The notes beneath the pieces are model-generated. The model did no database searches and was not told the DNA's origin. It saw only the letters and a program-made list of their open reading frames with translations. 50,410 nucleotides of DNA from Erysipelotrichaceae bacterium. GTDB taxonomy: Bacteria > Bacillota_I > Bacilli_A > Erysipelotrichales > Erysipelotrichaceae. The translations under genes and the position numbers were made by a program. The stretch is taken from assembly GCA_017473335.1 (NCBI GenBank), contig JAFULN010000049.1, positions 1 to 50,410 on the forward strand, read 5' to 3'. Shown piece by piece: positions 25,549-34,966 of this stretch (its first letter is position 1; each line of letters starts with the position of its first letter).

Positions 25549-27273
25549 AAGATTGCTGCAGGAAGTTAAACAGTATAAGAAGTCTTCACTATTGGCACCT
25601 TTGTTTATGGTGGGTGAAGTCACTTTAGAACTCATGCTTCCATTTTTAATGTCATTTATTATTGATAAGGGTGTTGAGGCAGGAAATATGTCAGAAATTT
25701 TAAAGTATGGGTCTTTAATGATTGTCTGTGCATTTGCCTCTTTGTTTTGTGGTACGATGAGTGGATATCATGCGGCTTATGCATCCAGTGGTTTTGTGAA
25801 AAATATAAGAGAAGCTATGTTTAAGTCTATTCAAAAATTTAGTTTTTCAAATATAGATAAATTTTCAACTTCTGGATTAGTAACACGTATGACAACAGAT
25901 GCTTCTCGTGTACAGATGGCTTTTCAGATGGTGATTCGCATGTGTGTAAGAAGTCCATTAATGTTGATTGTTGCAGTCTGCATGACGATTTATATTAATC
26001 CAAACATGGCAACGATTTTTTTGATTGCAGGGATTTTTCTAGGAACAGTGCTGATGATTATTTCAATGAAAGCACATCCGACATTTAGAGAAACATTTAG
26101 AAAATACGATGATCTTAACAGCAGTGTTCAGGAAAATGTAACAAACATTCGTGTTGTGAAATCCTTTGTCAAAGAAAAAGAAGAAACTGATAAATTCCGT
26201 AAGGCATCAGAGAATTTAAAGAAAATGTTCCTTAAGGCAGAGAATATTTTGGTGTTTAATAACCCAGTGATGCAGCTGACAATGTATTCATGCATGCTGC
26301 TTCTAAGCTGGCTTGGGGCTAAACTTGTGGTAGGTTCACAGTTAACTACAGGTGAATTGATGAGCTTGTTTACGTATACAATGAATATTTTGTCTTCACT
26401 GATGATGCTTTCAATGATTTTTGTCATGCTGACCATGTCAATGGCTTCTGCACAGCGTATTGTTGAAATCTTGGAGGAAAAGCCAGATATTACAAATCCT
26501 GAACATCCTGTGATGGAAGTGAAGGATGGTTCCATTGAATTTGAAGGTGTATGTTTTGGCTATGCTAAGGGTGAAGAGAAGCAGGTGTTAACAGATATTC
26601 ATTTAAAGATTGAATCTGGTGAAACCATTGGTATTATTGGTCCAACAGGTTCATCAAAATCAACGATGATGGCTATGATTCCTCGTCTTTATGATGTGGA
26701 TAAGGGTTGTGTGAAAGTTGGCGGTGTTGATGTTCGTGAGTATGATTTAAAAACACTTCGTGATTCTGTTGCGATGGTACTTCAGAAAAATGTTCTGTTT
26801 TCTGGAAGTATCAAAGAGAATCTCAGATGGGGTGATGAACATGCAACGGATGAAGAAATGATAGAAGCTTGTAAATTGGCTTGTGCAGATGACTTTATTC
26901 AAAGTTTCCCAGATAAATATGATACGCATATTGAACAGGGGGTACAAATGTTTCTGGGGGGCAGAAACAGCGCTTGTGTATTGCGCGTGCTTTGTTGAAG
27001 AAACCAAAAGTACTGATTCTGGATGATTCAACCAGTGCAGTAGATACTCGTACAGATCAGCTGATTCGTAATAGCTTAAGAGAATATCTGCCAGAAACAA
27101 CAAAGATTATTATTTCTCAGCGTATTTCATCTTTGCAGGATGCAGACCGTATTTTTGTCATGGAAGATGGACGTATTGATGGTGTAGGTACTCATAAAGA
27201 ACTGTTGAAATCTAATGCGATTTATCAGGAAGTATGGAGTACACAGAAGAAAGGAGATGAAGACGATGAGTAA
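25541..27273 (+). pseudogene. Heterodimeric ABC exporter subunit A, broken by a one-base frameshift
   Basis: This would be a 577-residue exporter subunit with six membrane segments (about 1-320) and an ATPase domain. The first frame (25541-26998) shows Walker A GPTGSSKST, then goes out of frame: after IEQG the expected GTNVSGGQ signature reads VQMFLGGRNS and soon stops. The second frame (26974-27273) continues CIARALLKKPKVLILDDSTSAVD to the end. The missing base is in the G tract at 26938-26942 (five G, six expected). The ATPase carries LDDST instead of LDEAT and SQR instead of AHR, the degenerate-site pattern of subunit A in heterodimeric exporters. A sequencing error, phase variation or real loss could explain the frameshift. 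Confidence 0.88.
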
Positions 27274-29158
27274 AAGACCTAGAGGCGTAGGTACGGATGG
27301 ACGTAAACTGGATATCAAAGTACTGGGACGTTTAATGAGTTATGTGCTGAAGCGTTATCGCTGGCATTATCTGATTGTCTTAATTGGCATTGTGATTACT
27401 TCTTTGGCATCTGTTTCATCTTCGATTTTCATGAAATCTTTAATTGATGATTATATTTCACCAATGCTGATTCAGGATGTTGCTGATTTTGCACCTTTGT
27501 TGAAGGCGTTGATGACAATGGCATGTATTTATTTAACAGGGGTCTGTGCTAATTTTATTTATCATTTGATTTTAAATGTGATTTCTCAGGGGACATTGAA
27601 CGATTTGAGAAATGAATTGTTCACTCACATGGAAACACTTCCTATCCAATATTTTGATACCAATGCACATGGGGACATCATGTCTATTTACACAAATGAC
27701 ATTGATACGTTGCGTCAGGTCATTGCACAGAGTATTCCACAGTTTATCAATTCACTGATTACAGTTGTTTCAGTTTTTGCGTCGATGGTATTCATGAGTG
27801 TTCCTTTGACACTGGTAACACTTTTGATGGCAGGACTTATGCAGGTAGCTGCACAGTTTATTATGCGTAAATCAGGAAAATATTTTGCAGCTCAGCAGAA
27901 ACGTCTGGGAATTGAAAACGGATTTATCGAAGAAATGATGGAAGGCGCAAAGGTTGTCAAGGTCTTTACGTATGAAGAAAAGGCCAATGAACGCTTTGTA
28001 GAAATCAATGATGCACTTTGTGATGCAGCGTATAAAGCTAATAAGTACGCCAACATCATGGGTCCGATCAATGGGAACCTTGGAAATATTTCTTATGTTC
28101 TTTGTGCTTTTGTTGGTGGATTTTTAGCACTTAATGGGATTGGTGGTCTAACACTTGGCTCACTGGCTTCTTTCTTGGCTTTAAATCGTTCATTCAATAT
28201 GCCTTTGAATCAGATTTCTCAGCAGATGAACTCCGTGATTATGGCGATGGCTGGTGCAGAACGTGTTTTTGGTCTACTGGATCAGACACCTGAAGTGGAT
28301 AAAGGAAAAGTAACACTGGTGAATGTGACAGAAGAAAATGGACAGTTTAATGAAGTTGAAGAAGTAACTGGAAAATGGGCATGGAAGCATCTGCATGAAG
28401 ATGGTTCTATTGATTTAGTTGAACTGAAAGGTGATGTTCGCTTCCATGGTGTAGACTTTGCCTATGTTGAAGGAAAAACAGTACTTCATGACATTGACTT
28501 GTATGCAGAACCGGGTCAGAAGCTTGCGTTTGTTGGGGCAACAGGTGCTGGTAAAACGACAATGACAAATCTGATTAATCGTTTCTATGATGTACAAAAG
28601 GGTATGATTACTTATGATGGCATTGATGTTAAACTGATTAAGAAAGATGATTTAAGACGTTCTTTAGGAATGGTATTACAGGATACACACTTGTTTACAG
28701 GAACAATTGAAGAGAACATTCGTTATGGAAAGCCTGATGCAACACGTGAAGAAGTCATTGCAGCTGCAAAGCTTGCGAATGCTCATTCATTTATTAAACA
28801 TCTTGAAAATGGTTATGATACGATGCTGACTCGTGATGGTTCATCTTTGTCTCAGGGACAGCGTCAGCTGTTGTCCATTGCACGTGCTGCTTTAGCGAAT
28901 CCTCCTGTATTGATTCTTGATGAAGCAACATCTTCGATTGACTCTCGTACTGAAAAGCTGGTACAGGAAGGCATGGATAAGCTGATGCATGGACGCACTA
29001 CATTTGTTATTGCACATCGTTTATCAACGATTAAAAATTCTAATGCAATCATGGTGATGGATCATGGACGTATTATTGAACGAGGCAATCATAATGATTT
29101 GATTGCCAAAAAGGGTACTTACTATCAGCTCTATACTGGTTTAATTGAAAATGACTAA
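27266..29158 (+). CDS. Heterodimeric ABC exporter subunit B
   Basis: The 630-residue subunit has six membrane segments (about 30-330), then an ATPase domain with Walker A GATGAGKTT, signature LSQGQRQLL, canonical LDEATSS and the H-loop AHRLS. It is thus the catalytically competent half that should pair with the degenerate subunit A. The start at 27266 overlaps subunit A's end by 8 bases and has AAAGGAG at 9 bases. Such pumps (BmrCD/LmrCD type) export drugs or peptides; the MarR gene in front fits a multidrug pump. A terminator follows. Confidence 0.9.
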   Translation: MSKRPRGVGTDGRKLDIKVLGRLMSYVLKRYRWHYLIVLIGIVITSLASVSSSIFMKSLIDDYISPMLIQDVADFAPLLKALMTMACIYLTGVCANFIYHLILNVISQGTLNDLRNELFTHMETLPIQYFDTNAHGDIMSIYTNDIDTLRQVIAQSIPQFINSLITVVSVFASMVFMSVPLTLVTLLMAGLMQVAAQFIMRKSGKYFAAQQKRLGIENGFIEEMMEGAKVVKVFTYEEKANERFVEINDALCDAAYKANKYANIMGPINGNLGNISYVLCAFVGGFLALNGIGGLTLGSLASFLALNRSFNMPLNQISQQMNSVIMAMAGAERVFGLLDQTPEVDKGKVTLVNVTEENGQFNEVEEVTGKWAWKHLHEDGSIDLVELKGDVRFHGVDFAYVEGKTVLHDIDLYAEPGQKLAFVGATGAGKTTMTNLINRFYDVQKGMITYDGIDVKLIKKDDLRRSLGMVLQDTHLFTGTIEENIRYGKPDATREEVIAAAKLANAHSFIKHLENGYDTMLTRDGSSLSQGQRQLLSIARAALANPPVLILDEATSSIDSRTEKLVQEGMDKLMHGRTTFVIAHRLSTIKNSNAIMVMDHGRIIERGNHNDLIAKKGTYYQLYTGLIEND

Positions 29159-29165
29159 AAAATGA

Positions 29166-29195
29166 AATGAGCACTTCAGAAATGAAGTGCTCATT
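29166..29195 (+). terminator. Terminator after the ABC exporter operon
   Basis: AATGAGCACTTC pairs with GAAGTGCTCATT around a short loop; a T-rich tail follows. Confidence 0.8.
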
Positions 29196-29243
29196 GATTT
29201 CTTGTTTTGAAATCATTATAGTTATATATAGGAGATTTACAAT

Positions 29244-30458
29244 ATGAAACATAAAATGATTGAAGCATTCCGTAAAGCTGAAGGTGGCTTGTTTGCGGAA
29301 GTAGAAAAAGCTGATGTAGGAAATTCTTATCAGGAAATGGAAAAGCAGGGAATTGCGTTAATGGGTTGGGCTGATCCATTTATGCCTGATTATTCTTTGC
29401 CTGAACATGTAAAAAAGGCTATGATTGCTGAAATTGAAGCCCCATCAGCAGCACACTATACTGCACCTATTGGCTCTTTTGAGCTGAAGCAGAAGTTAGC
29501 TGTCAAACTGAAAGAAAAGAATCATCTGGATGTGGATCCATCTAGAAATATTTTAATTGCCCCTGGTTCAGATTCAGGGTTATACTTCTCAATTCTTCCT
29601 TTTATTGAAGAGGGTGATGAAGTGCTGATTCCTTCACCTAGCTATGCCAATAATTACTTAAGTGTAGATATTATGGGTGGAAAGAAAGTGACTGTACCAC
29701 TGAGTGAAGAAGAGGGTTATCAGATGAGTGCTGAGCTTCTTGAAAAGTATGTCACAGATAAGACAAAGATGATTATATTAACTCATCCAAATAATCCAAC
29801 AACTACAGTCTATAACAAATCTTCATTGGAAGCACTGCGTGAAATCTGTATTAAATATGATTTGATTTTAGTGTGTGATCAGGCATTTGAAGATTATACT
29901 TATGAAAATGAGTTCATTACTCCTGCCTCAATGGAGGGTATGTTTGAAAGAACAGTATCTGTATTCTCATTTTCTAAAGGCATGGGATTAAGCGGATTTA
30001 GAGTAGGGTACATTGTCGCAAGTGATGTCATTATGGATTCAATGTATGCCAATGCAGTAAGTGTTTTAGGCGCAACCAATACAGCATGTCAGCGTGCAGT
30101 AATGGCTGCTCTGGACGATCCATCCTATATGAAAGAGTTTGAAGATGCCTTTGAAGTACGACGTCATAAAGCCTATGAAATCATCAACTCTATTCCAAAT
30201 GTATCAATGGCTCTTCCAGAATCTGGATTTCTGGCATGGGTCAATGTTTCTAGGTTAGGAAATTCTTCAGAGATTGTCTCTTATCTGGTTAAGGAGGCAA
30301 AAGTATCCATCAATGATGGTATCAACTATGGACCAGGCGGAGAAGGACATCTAAGAATTGTATTAGGTGTATATCGTGACAATCAAAAAGTCTTTGATGC
30401 TTTAGAAAGAATCAAAGCAGCTTTAATTAAATATCAAAATGAAAAGGGTCTAATTTAA
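29244..30458 (+). CDS. Pyridoxal phosphate-dependent class I/II aminotransferase
   Basis: The 404-residue fold-type I aminotransferase has the N-terminal substrate-binding region, THPNNPTTTVYNK, the DQAFEDYTYEN segment (Asp contacting the cofactor ring), the Schiff-base Lys in FSFSKGMGLSGFRVGY and a C-terminal LRIVLG Arg that binds the substrate carboxylate. It is cytosolic. Aspartate/aromatic aminotransferase relatives are closest by eye; the exact substrate is unclear. TAGGAG precedes the ATG. It ends against the YitT-like gene on the other strand, with a shared bidirectional terminator. Confidence 0.88.
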   Translation: MKHKMIEAFRKAEGGLFAEVEKADVGNSYQEMEKQGIALMGWADPFMPDYSLPEHVKKAMIAEIEAPSAAHYTAPIGSFELKQKLAVKLKEKNHLDVDPSRNILIAPGSDSGLYFSILPFIEEGDEVLIPSPSYANNYLSVDIMGGKKVTVPLSEEEGYQMSAELLEKYVTDKTKMIILTHPNNPTTTVYNKSSLEALREICIKYDLILVCDQAFEDYTYENEFITPASMEGMFERTVSVFSFSKGMGLSGFRVGYIVASDVIMDSMYANAVSVLGATNTACQRAVMAALDDPSYMKEFEDAFEVRRHKAYEIINSIPNVSMALPESGFLAWVNVSRLGNSSEIVSYLVKEAKVSINDGINYGPGGEGHLRIVLGVYRDNQKVFDALERIKAALIKYQNEKGLI

Positions 30459-30466
30459 GACCCTTT
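30443..30466. terminator. Bidirectional terminator between aminotransferase and YitT-like genes
   Basis: AAAGGGTCT pairs with AGACCCTTT and spans the stop codons of both convergent genes. Confidence 0.8.
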
Positions 30467-31039
30467 CTGCATTTTCTCAATAATCCATGATGAGAGCATC
30501 ACAGACAACAAGGAATAAAAGATATTGATAAATGGAATATATGTAAGTGAAAACAGCAGCACTGTCATATCTGTGACAAAATAAACTTGTGATATCTTGC
30601 AGTTCAGCAGTTTGGAGAATGTCAATGCGATGGCATCATCACCTCCGCAGGCACCTCCCTGACGCACAACAAGTCCAACCCCCACGCCAACAAAGCATGC
30701 TCCTAAGATAGATGCCAAAAGTGGGAAATCTTTGATTTGTGGAAAGACAGGACCTAAATGTTCAAAGACTGAATAGAAGAAAGAAAATCCACAGCTAGCA
30801 AAAATCGCATTTTTTAGAAACTGAAATCCTAAGACTTTCCATCCGGTTAAATAACATAGTCCATCTAAAACTGGACCGATGATGCTTGGTGAAATTGAAA
30901 ACCATGCCTGAAACAAAAGGATAAGCCCTAAAACACCACCTTCTGTGATTTTAGCCTGATCATGAATATTAAACATTCCAAATGCTAAAATACAGCTTCC
31001 ACATAGCAATAACAAAATATGTTTAACTTGTTTTTTCAT
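30455..31039 (-). CDS. YitT-family membrane protein, short form
   Basis: The 194-residue protein has about five hydrophobic segments and the family signatures ITEGGVLGL and VVRQGGACGGDDAIA. Typical YitT proteins are about 280 residues and end in a DUF2179 domain, which is missing here. The start at 31039 has AAGGTGA; a longer frame to 31162 runs through the promoter and terminator and is rejected. The function of the family is not established. Confidence 0.82.
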   Translation of the reverse strand: MKKQVKHILLLLCGSCILAFGMFNIHDQAKITEGGVLGLILLFQAWFSISPSIIGPVLDGLCYLTGWKVLGFQFLKNAIFASCGFSFFYSVFEHLGPVFPQIKDFPLLASILGACFVGVGVGLVVRQGGACGGDDAIALTFSKLLNCKISQVYFVTDMTVLLFSLTYIPFINIFYSLLSVMLSSWIIEKMQKGS

Positions 31040-31066
31040 GATTTCACCTTCTTTCAACAGTGAATC

Positions 31067-31095
31067 ATTATACATCAGAAAAACGAAGACTTCAA
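31067..31095 (-). promoter_or_regulatory. Promoter of the YitT-like gene
   Basis: Reading the minus strand: TTGAAG (31095-31090), 17-base spacer, TATAAT (31072-31067). Confidence 0.75.
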
Positions 31096-31137
31096 ACTTC
31101 TTTTCATAATAAAGGTATGAGTATTCTATATAAAATA

Positions 31138-31166
31138 GAGAAATGCTCGCGTTTGCGAGCATTTTA
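31138..31166. terminator. Terminator downstream of the antiporter gene
   Basis: AATGCTCGC pairs with GCGAGCATT around a GTTT-type loop, flanked by A and T tracts on both sides, so it could act in both directions. Confidence 0.75.
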
Positions 31167-32750
31167 GTGTTTTGCGATGACTAATGTATCTTCTGGAAGA
31201 ATAACTGTTTCACCACCAGGAATAACAGTCGTTTCATTTCTTTTGATCATAATAACTAAGGAACCTTCATCCAATGTAATCTGTTTGAGCGACAGATTTA
31301 CCCAGCTATGATTTTTATCGATAATGATTTCCTGCATAGAAAGGTTTTGACGGTCACTGAATTCCTGTGCAGCAATTACCATTAAATCACCTTCTTCAAC
31401 GATAGTAGAACCATTAGGCACTAATTCTTTACCATTTCTAAGAATCAGTACAATCAGGAATTCTTTTGGAATAGGTAATTCACAAATAGGTTTAGATATC
31501 CATGAGTGATTGTTATTAACATGAATCTTAATGAATCGAATGTTACTTTCTTCTTCATAATCTGTAAAGGTTTTCAGTACATCATTTGTATCATCAATCA
31601 TATTCAGCTTTTGTGCAACTTTAGGAAGTAAAGTACCTTGGATAGAAATAGATAACAAGACGATACAAAAGACCAGATTAAAGATATTATAGCTGAGAAC
31701 TGAATCACTAAGCACTATAGTAATCGCAAATACAATAGATGCCACGCCTCTAAGTCCAGACCAGCTTACTAGACCAACCTGCTGTACAGTAGTACCAAAT
31801 GGAATTAATGTCATCAATACAGCAAGAGGACGTCCAATCAGTGTCAAAAAGACCATGATAATCAGTGCAGGTACAAATACTTCAGGTAATTCAGAAGGAG
31901 TTACCAAAAGTCCTAACAAGAAGAAAATCATCATCTGTGCCATGGAAGTGAGTGTATCAAAGAACTGAACCAGCTGTCGCTTGTTTTTGATTCTTGTATT
32001 TCCCATCAAAATACCACAGATATAGACACTTAAATATCCATTTCCACCCATCAACGCAGAAGCTGCATAGGTCAAAAGAACAATAGCTAATACAAAGATT
32101 GTACTTCCTTCAGAATGAATGTGTCCTGATTTCATCAGTTTTGATGCAGTTTTTCCAAAGACAAGTCCTAGTAAAAAACCAAAGACAATCTGTTTAAATA
32201 ACAGTACAAAGACAGAGATTTCTTGCCCACTCATGAGTGTACAAAGGACAACTGTCAGCATATAGGAAACAGGGTCATTGGAACCGGATTCAACTTCTAA
32301 AAGAGAAGCTGTATTGTCTTTTAAGTTTAGATTCCTGCTTCTTAAAATACCAAATACAGATGCAGCATCTGTAGAGGCAATGACAGATCCAATCAACAAG
32401 CTCTGAAGCCAGTCCAACTTTAATACAAAGTGAACAAATGCACCTGTAAATGCAGCTGTTAACAGAACTCCAACACTCGCAAGTGAAGCAGAGCGAATCA
32501 GTACAGGTTTAGCAGCTTTAAAGCTTGTCCCAAATCCTCCATAAAACATGATGAAGATAAGACATGCAGAACAGATAACATCTGACATTTGATAGTTATC
32601 AAAAGAAATTTTAAACAAACCATCCACTCCAAACATCATCCCTAAAACTAGGAAGACTAGAAGTGAGGGGATAGATAGTTTTGCGGTTATTCGCTGCATC
32701 ATGATGCAGGCAATCATGACAATTCCAATAAATAATAAAATATGTGTCAT
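31164..32750 (-). CDS. CPA-family potassium (or sodium)/proton antiporter with TrkA-C domains
   Basis: The 528-residue protein has about 12-13 membrane segments. The transport core includes GSVIASTDAASVFGIL and SLLEVESGSNDPVSYML, the acidic pore motifs of CPA1/NhaP2-like exchangers. Residues about 390-528 form two RCK-C (TrkA_C) domains (ISKPICELPIPKEFLIVLI and WVNLSLKQITL), which bind ligands such as c-di-AMP or nucleotides in relatives. It likely exports K+ or Na+ for H+ in turgor or pH control. The start at 32750 has AAGGTG upstream; the longer frame to 32819 is rejected. Confidence 0.88.
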   Translation of the reverse strand: MTHILLFIGIVMIACIMMQRITAKLSIPSLLVFLVLGMMFGVDGLFKISFDNYQMSDVICSACLIFIMFYGGFGTSFKAAKPVLIRSASLASVGVLLTAAFTGAFVHFVLKLDWLQSLLIGSVIASTDAASVFGILRSRNLNLKDNTASLLEVESGSNDPVSYMLTVVLCTLMSGQEISVFVLLFKQIVFGFLLGLVFGKTASKLMKSGHIHSEGSTIFVLAIVLLTYAASALMGGNGYLSVYICGILMGNTRIKNKRQLVQFFDTLTSMAQMMIFFLLGLLVTPSELPEVFVPALIIMVFLTLIGRPLAVLMTLIPFGTTVQQVGLVSWSGLRGVASIVFAITIVLSDSVLSYNIFNLVFCIVLLSISIQGTLLPKVAQKLNMIDDTNDVLKTFTDYEEESNIRFIKIHVNNNHSWISKPICELPIPKEFLIVLILRNGKELVPNGSTIVEEGDLMVIAAQEFSDRQNLSMQEIIIDKNHSWVNLSLKQITLDEGSLVIMIKRNETTVIPGGETVILPEDTLVIAKH

Positions 32751-32827
32751 TTCATCACCTTCCTCTTGAAAGCTAAATTTATCATGAAAAAACTGGAAAG
32801 GCAACTTACATTTTGGCAAAAAAAGAA

Positions 32828-32847
32828 AAACTGCATGAATGCAGTTT
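32828..32847 (-). terminator. Terminator of the envelope operon
   Basis: AAACTGCAT pairs with ATGCAGTTT, and on the minus strand a long T-rich tract follows. It sits directly after the last gene of the operon. Confidence 0.75.
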
Positions 32848-32849
32848 AA

Positions 32850-33587
32850 CTATTTCTTCTTATGAGTTATAAAGTACAAAGTACCTGTTAATGTACATAC
32901 TGCAATCACGATGATTCCAATCAAAGGCAGTGAAGCAGGTTTTTCATCTGGAACAAAAATGACAGGGGCATTTCTTTCAGGTTCACTTTCAACGATGGCA
33001 TCATCCAGATCAATCCATCCATTGTGCTGCATATAATAAGGCATATAACCCCAGTGATGTCCTTGTTCATCAACATAAATTTGATGCACTGTAAAGGAAT
33101 CAGGTGAAATCCATTCAGTATCTAAAATATCACTGATCCAAGTACTTCCTGGATATTCATATAGACATACGTATCCTTTTTTATCAGGATTAAAAGTCAT
33201 GTCTTTATCCATGATTTCAGACGCATGTTCAACACTGAATTCAGCGTGTGAATAAACTGGAAAAAGATCATCCATCTTGACCCAGTAACTGACTTCTACA
33301 CCATCAAAAAGTCCCCATTGATTCCCCTGTTTATTTGTATATATCCAGCTGATATAAAAGACACTTCCTGATGGAGCAGTACTATATCCCTTTTTATCAT
33401 TAGGACTGCTTAGAATAGATACAGATGTACTAGCTTCATAATATTTTCTTTCAGAAGTGCACTCATCTGCATGTGTGCGATAGAAACTATCTTCAGGCTC
33501 AATCAGTACATCGGCTAAAAGAGTTACAGGATGAATGAGAAGAAGTAGAGAAAAGATAAGATAAATCCATTTTTTATACATGTGCAT
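32850..33587 (-). CDS. Exported, membrane-anchored SH3-like protein (ADVLIEP family), copy 2
   Basis: The about 245-residue protein has a signal peptide ending TLLADVL, an extracytoplasmic region with two SH3b-like repeats, each with a YTNKQGNQWGL or YVDEQGHHWGYM strand pair, and a C-terminal membrane helix (about 217-240) followed by KKK. It is a paralogue of the next gene upstream (EP..SFYR.H.DECT, YPGS.WISD). The mature N-terminus ADVLIEP matches ADVIAEP and ADVIGNP in its operon partners. GTG at 33590, ATG at 33587 or ATG at 33581 may be the start; it overlaps the previous gene. Function unknown, probably binding or sensing at the cell surface. Confidence 0.75.
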   Translation of the reverse strand: MHMYKKWIYLIFSLLLLIHPVTLLADVLIEPEDSFYRTHADECTSERKYYEASTSVSILSSPNDKKGYSTAPSGSVFYISWIYTNKQGNQWGLFDGVEVSYWVKMDDLFPVYSHAEFSVEHASEIMDKDMTFNPDKKGYVCLYEYPGSTWISDILDTEWISPDSFTVHQIYVDEQGHHWGYMPYYMQHNGWIDLDDAIVESEPERNAPVIFVPDEKPASLPLIGIIVIAVCTLTGTLYFITHKKK

Positions 33588-34440
33588 CACACTTTCTACG
33601 ATACTGAATCCACGCCAGAATTCCAGTTAATAAACATACTGAAACAACAAGAACTGCAATGAGTGTTTCATGATGATTGTTTTCAATATATTCATCCAAA
33701 GAACCATCTTCAGTTTCTACCGTCTCATCTGTGACATCATTTTCATTCGGTGTTTGAGTTTCAGATTCAGCACTTGATTCAGGTACTAGTGTTGAAATAG
33801 GAGATCCATCTGGATTCAATTCAGTGGATGTATTATATTGATATTCAGTTTTCAGTGGTTCAGATGTATTAATCCACCCTTCGTTATGTTCAAAGAAAGG
33901 AACATAAATCCAAAGATTTCCCTGTTCATCCGTATACTCATAAGTATAAGTCAAAGGATATTTGTCATCTCTTGTCCATTTGGCCTCAAAACTGCTGTTG
34001 ATGATGGATGATCCTGGATATCTGTAGAGTGTAATCCATCCATCTTCGTCAAAGCTTCTTGTCTTTTCAATTTCTATGAGTTCAGGATGTTCATTGATAA
34101 AATCATTGTGACCTTTTACAGGTTTCAGATGCTCCATTTTAAACCATGCACCTTTATCATTCCTTAATACCTGCATGCCCCAAAGAGTCCCCTGTTCATC
34201 TGTATAAAGGAATTCCACATGAATGATACGACCTGTTTCCACTTTACCTTTGACGATATCAGAAACAGGACTTTCCATAATATTGATTTCAGAAGTTGTT
34301 TCATAATAGCGATATTCAATAGTCATTTCCTCTTGGTGATCTATATAAAATTCATCGCCCCAAGGCTCTGCAATGACATCGGCCTGAATATGGAGAGGAA
34401 AAAGAAACAGAAGCAGACATAAACAAATGAGTTTTTTCAT
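33574..34440 (-). CDS. Exported, membrane-anchored SH3-like protein (ADVIAEP family), copy 1
   Basis: This 288-residue protein has a signal peptide ending HIQADVIAEP, two SH3b-like repeats (YTDEQGTLWGM and YTDEQGNLWIYV), an acidic Ser/Thr/Glu-rich stalk (about 215-255) and a C-terminal membrane helix (about 258-280) with a short basic tail. The topology puts the SH3-like domains outside the cell. It overlaps both neighbours: the 63-residue gene by ATGA and the second paralogue by about 14 bases. No enzyme motif is visible. Confidence 0.77.
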   Translation of the reverse strand: MKKLICLCLLLFLFPLHIQADVIAEPWGDEFYIDHQEEMTIEYRYYETTSEINIMESPVSDIVKGKVETGRIIHVEFLYTDEQGTLWGMQVLRNDKGAWFKMEHLKPVKGHNDFINEHPELIEIEKTRSFDEDGWITLYRYPGSSIINSSFEAKWTRDDKYPLTYTYEYTDEQGNLWIYVPFFEHNEGWINTSEPLKTEYQYNTSTELNPDGSPISTLVPESSAESETQTPNENDVTDETVETEDGSLDEYIENNHHETLIAVLVVSVCLLTGILAWIQYRRKCDAHV

Positions 34441-34628
34441 TGGTCTTCTCCTTTCTTAGTCAGAATTTTTCTTAACAGTATACTCACAAGACAAACGCCG
34501 ACAATAAGTAAAATCAATAGAGGTGGACTATAAAGCATCCAAATCAAAGGATTACCGATCACATCTGCATGAATTGGTGTCATCAGTAACACAGTAAAGA
34601 AGATAAAGCTAAGTACATAGTTTTTCAT
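34437..34628 (-). CDS. Small secreted-signal membrane protein with ADVIGNP motif
   Basis: The 63-residue protein has a signal peptide and then ADVIGNP, the same mature N-terminus as the two larger operon proteins, but the SH3-like part is missing and a second membrane helix follows at once. AAGGAGG just upstream of the ATG at 34628 supports this start. It resembles a minimal member of the family, perhaps a subunit that pairs with the longer ones by their helices (inference). Confidence 0.72.
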   Translation of the reverse strand: MKNYVLSFIFFTVLLMTPIHADVIGNPLIWMLYSPPLLILLIVGVCLVSILLRKILTKKGEDQ

Positions 34629-34639
34629 AAGTTCCTCCT

Positions 34640-34966
34640 TTATATCCATTGTATCAGTACACCTGTTAGATAAGAAAAGGCATTGATGAGTACTGAAAAC
34701 AAGAGTGGATGTGCAATTTGTTTAGAAAACTTGTGATAATAGAGCGCTTCAACAAAAACGGCAGAGACTTCTAAAATAATAGTTAATAGAGTGACATCTA
34801 CACTTAGATATAACATCCAGTACAAGCAGACAACAACTGGATTGGTAATGAAGTTGACAAGCAGAACAAGTTTCATTTCTTCTTTGTCTCTGATTTTCAT
34901 GCACCAGGCAAATCCAAGCTCTAAAATCCATGTCATGACAAGTGAAAAAATCAGTGCTTTAATCAT
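34640..34966 (-). CDS. Small integral membrane protein of unknown function
   Basis: The 108-residue protein has about four hydrophobic helices. The first carries a LELGFAW segment and a loop with KIRDKEEMK, next to NFITNPVVVCLYW. No family is named, but this type of protein is seen in similar gut Firmicutes operons by my recollection. It overlaps the MFS-like gene by 8 bases and lies in the same operon as the ADV-family proteins. Confidence 0.7.
   Translation of the reverse strand: MIKALIFSLVMTWILELGFAWCMKIRDKEEMKLVLLVNFITNPVVVCLYWMLYLSVDVTLLTIILEVSAVFVEALYYHKFSKQIAHPLLFSVLINAFSYLTGVLIQWI

Noticed and set aside
32850-33587. Reading LPLIG near the C-terminus as an LPXTG sorting motif
   Set aside because: The Thr is missing and the tail is an ordinary membrane anchor; no substrate claim for the sortase can be made.
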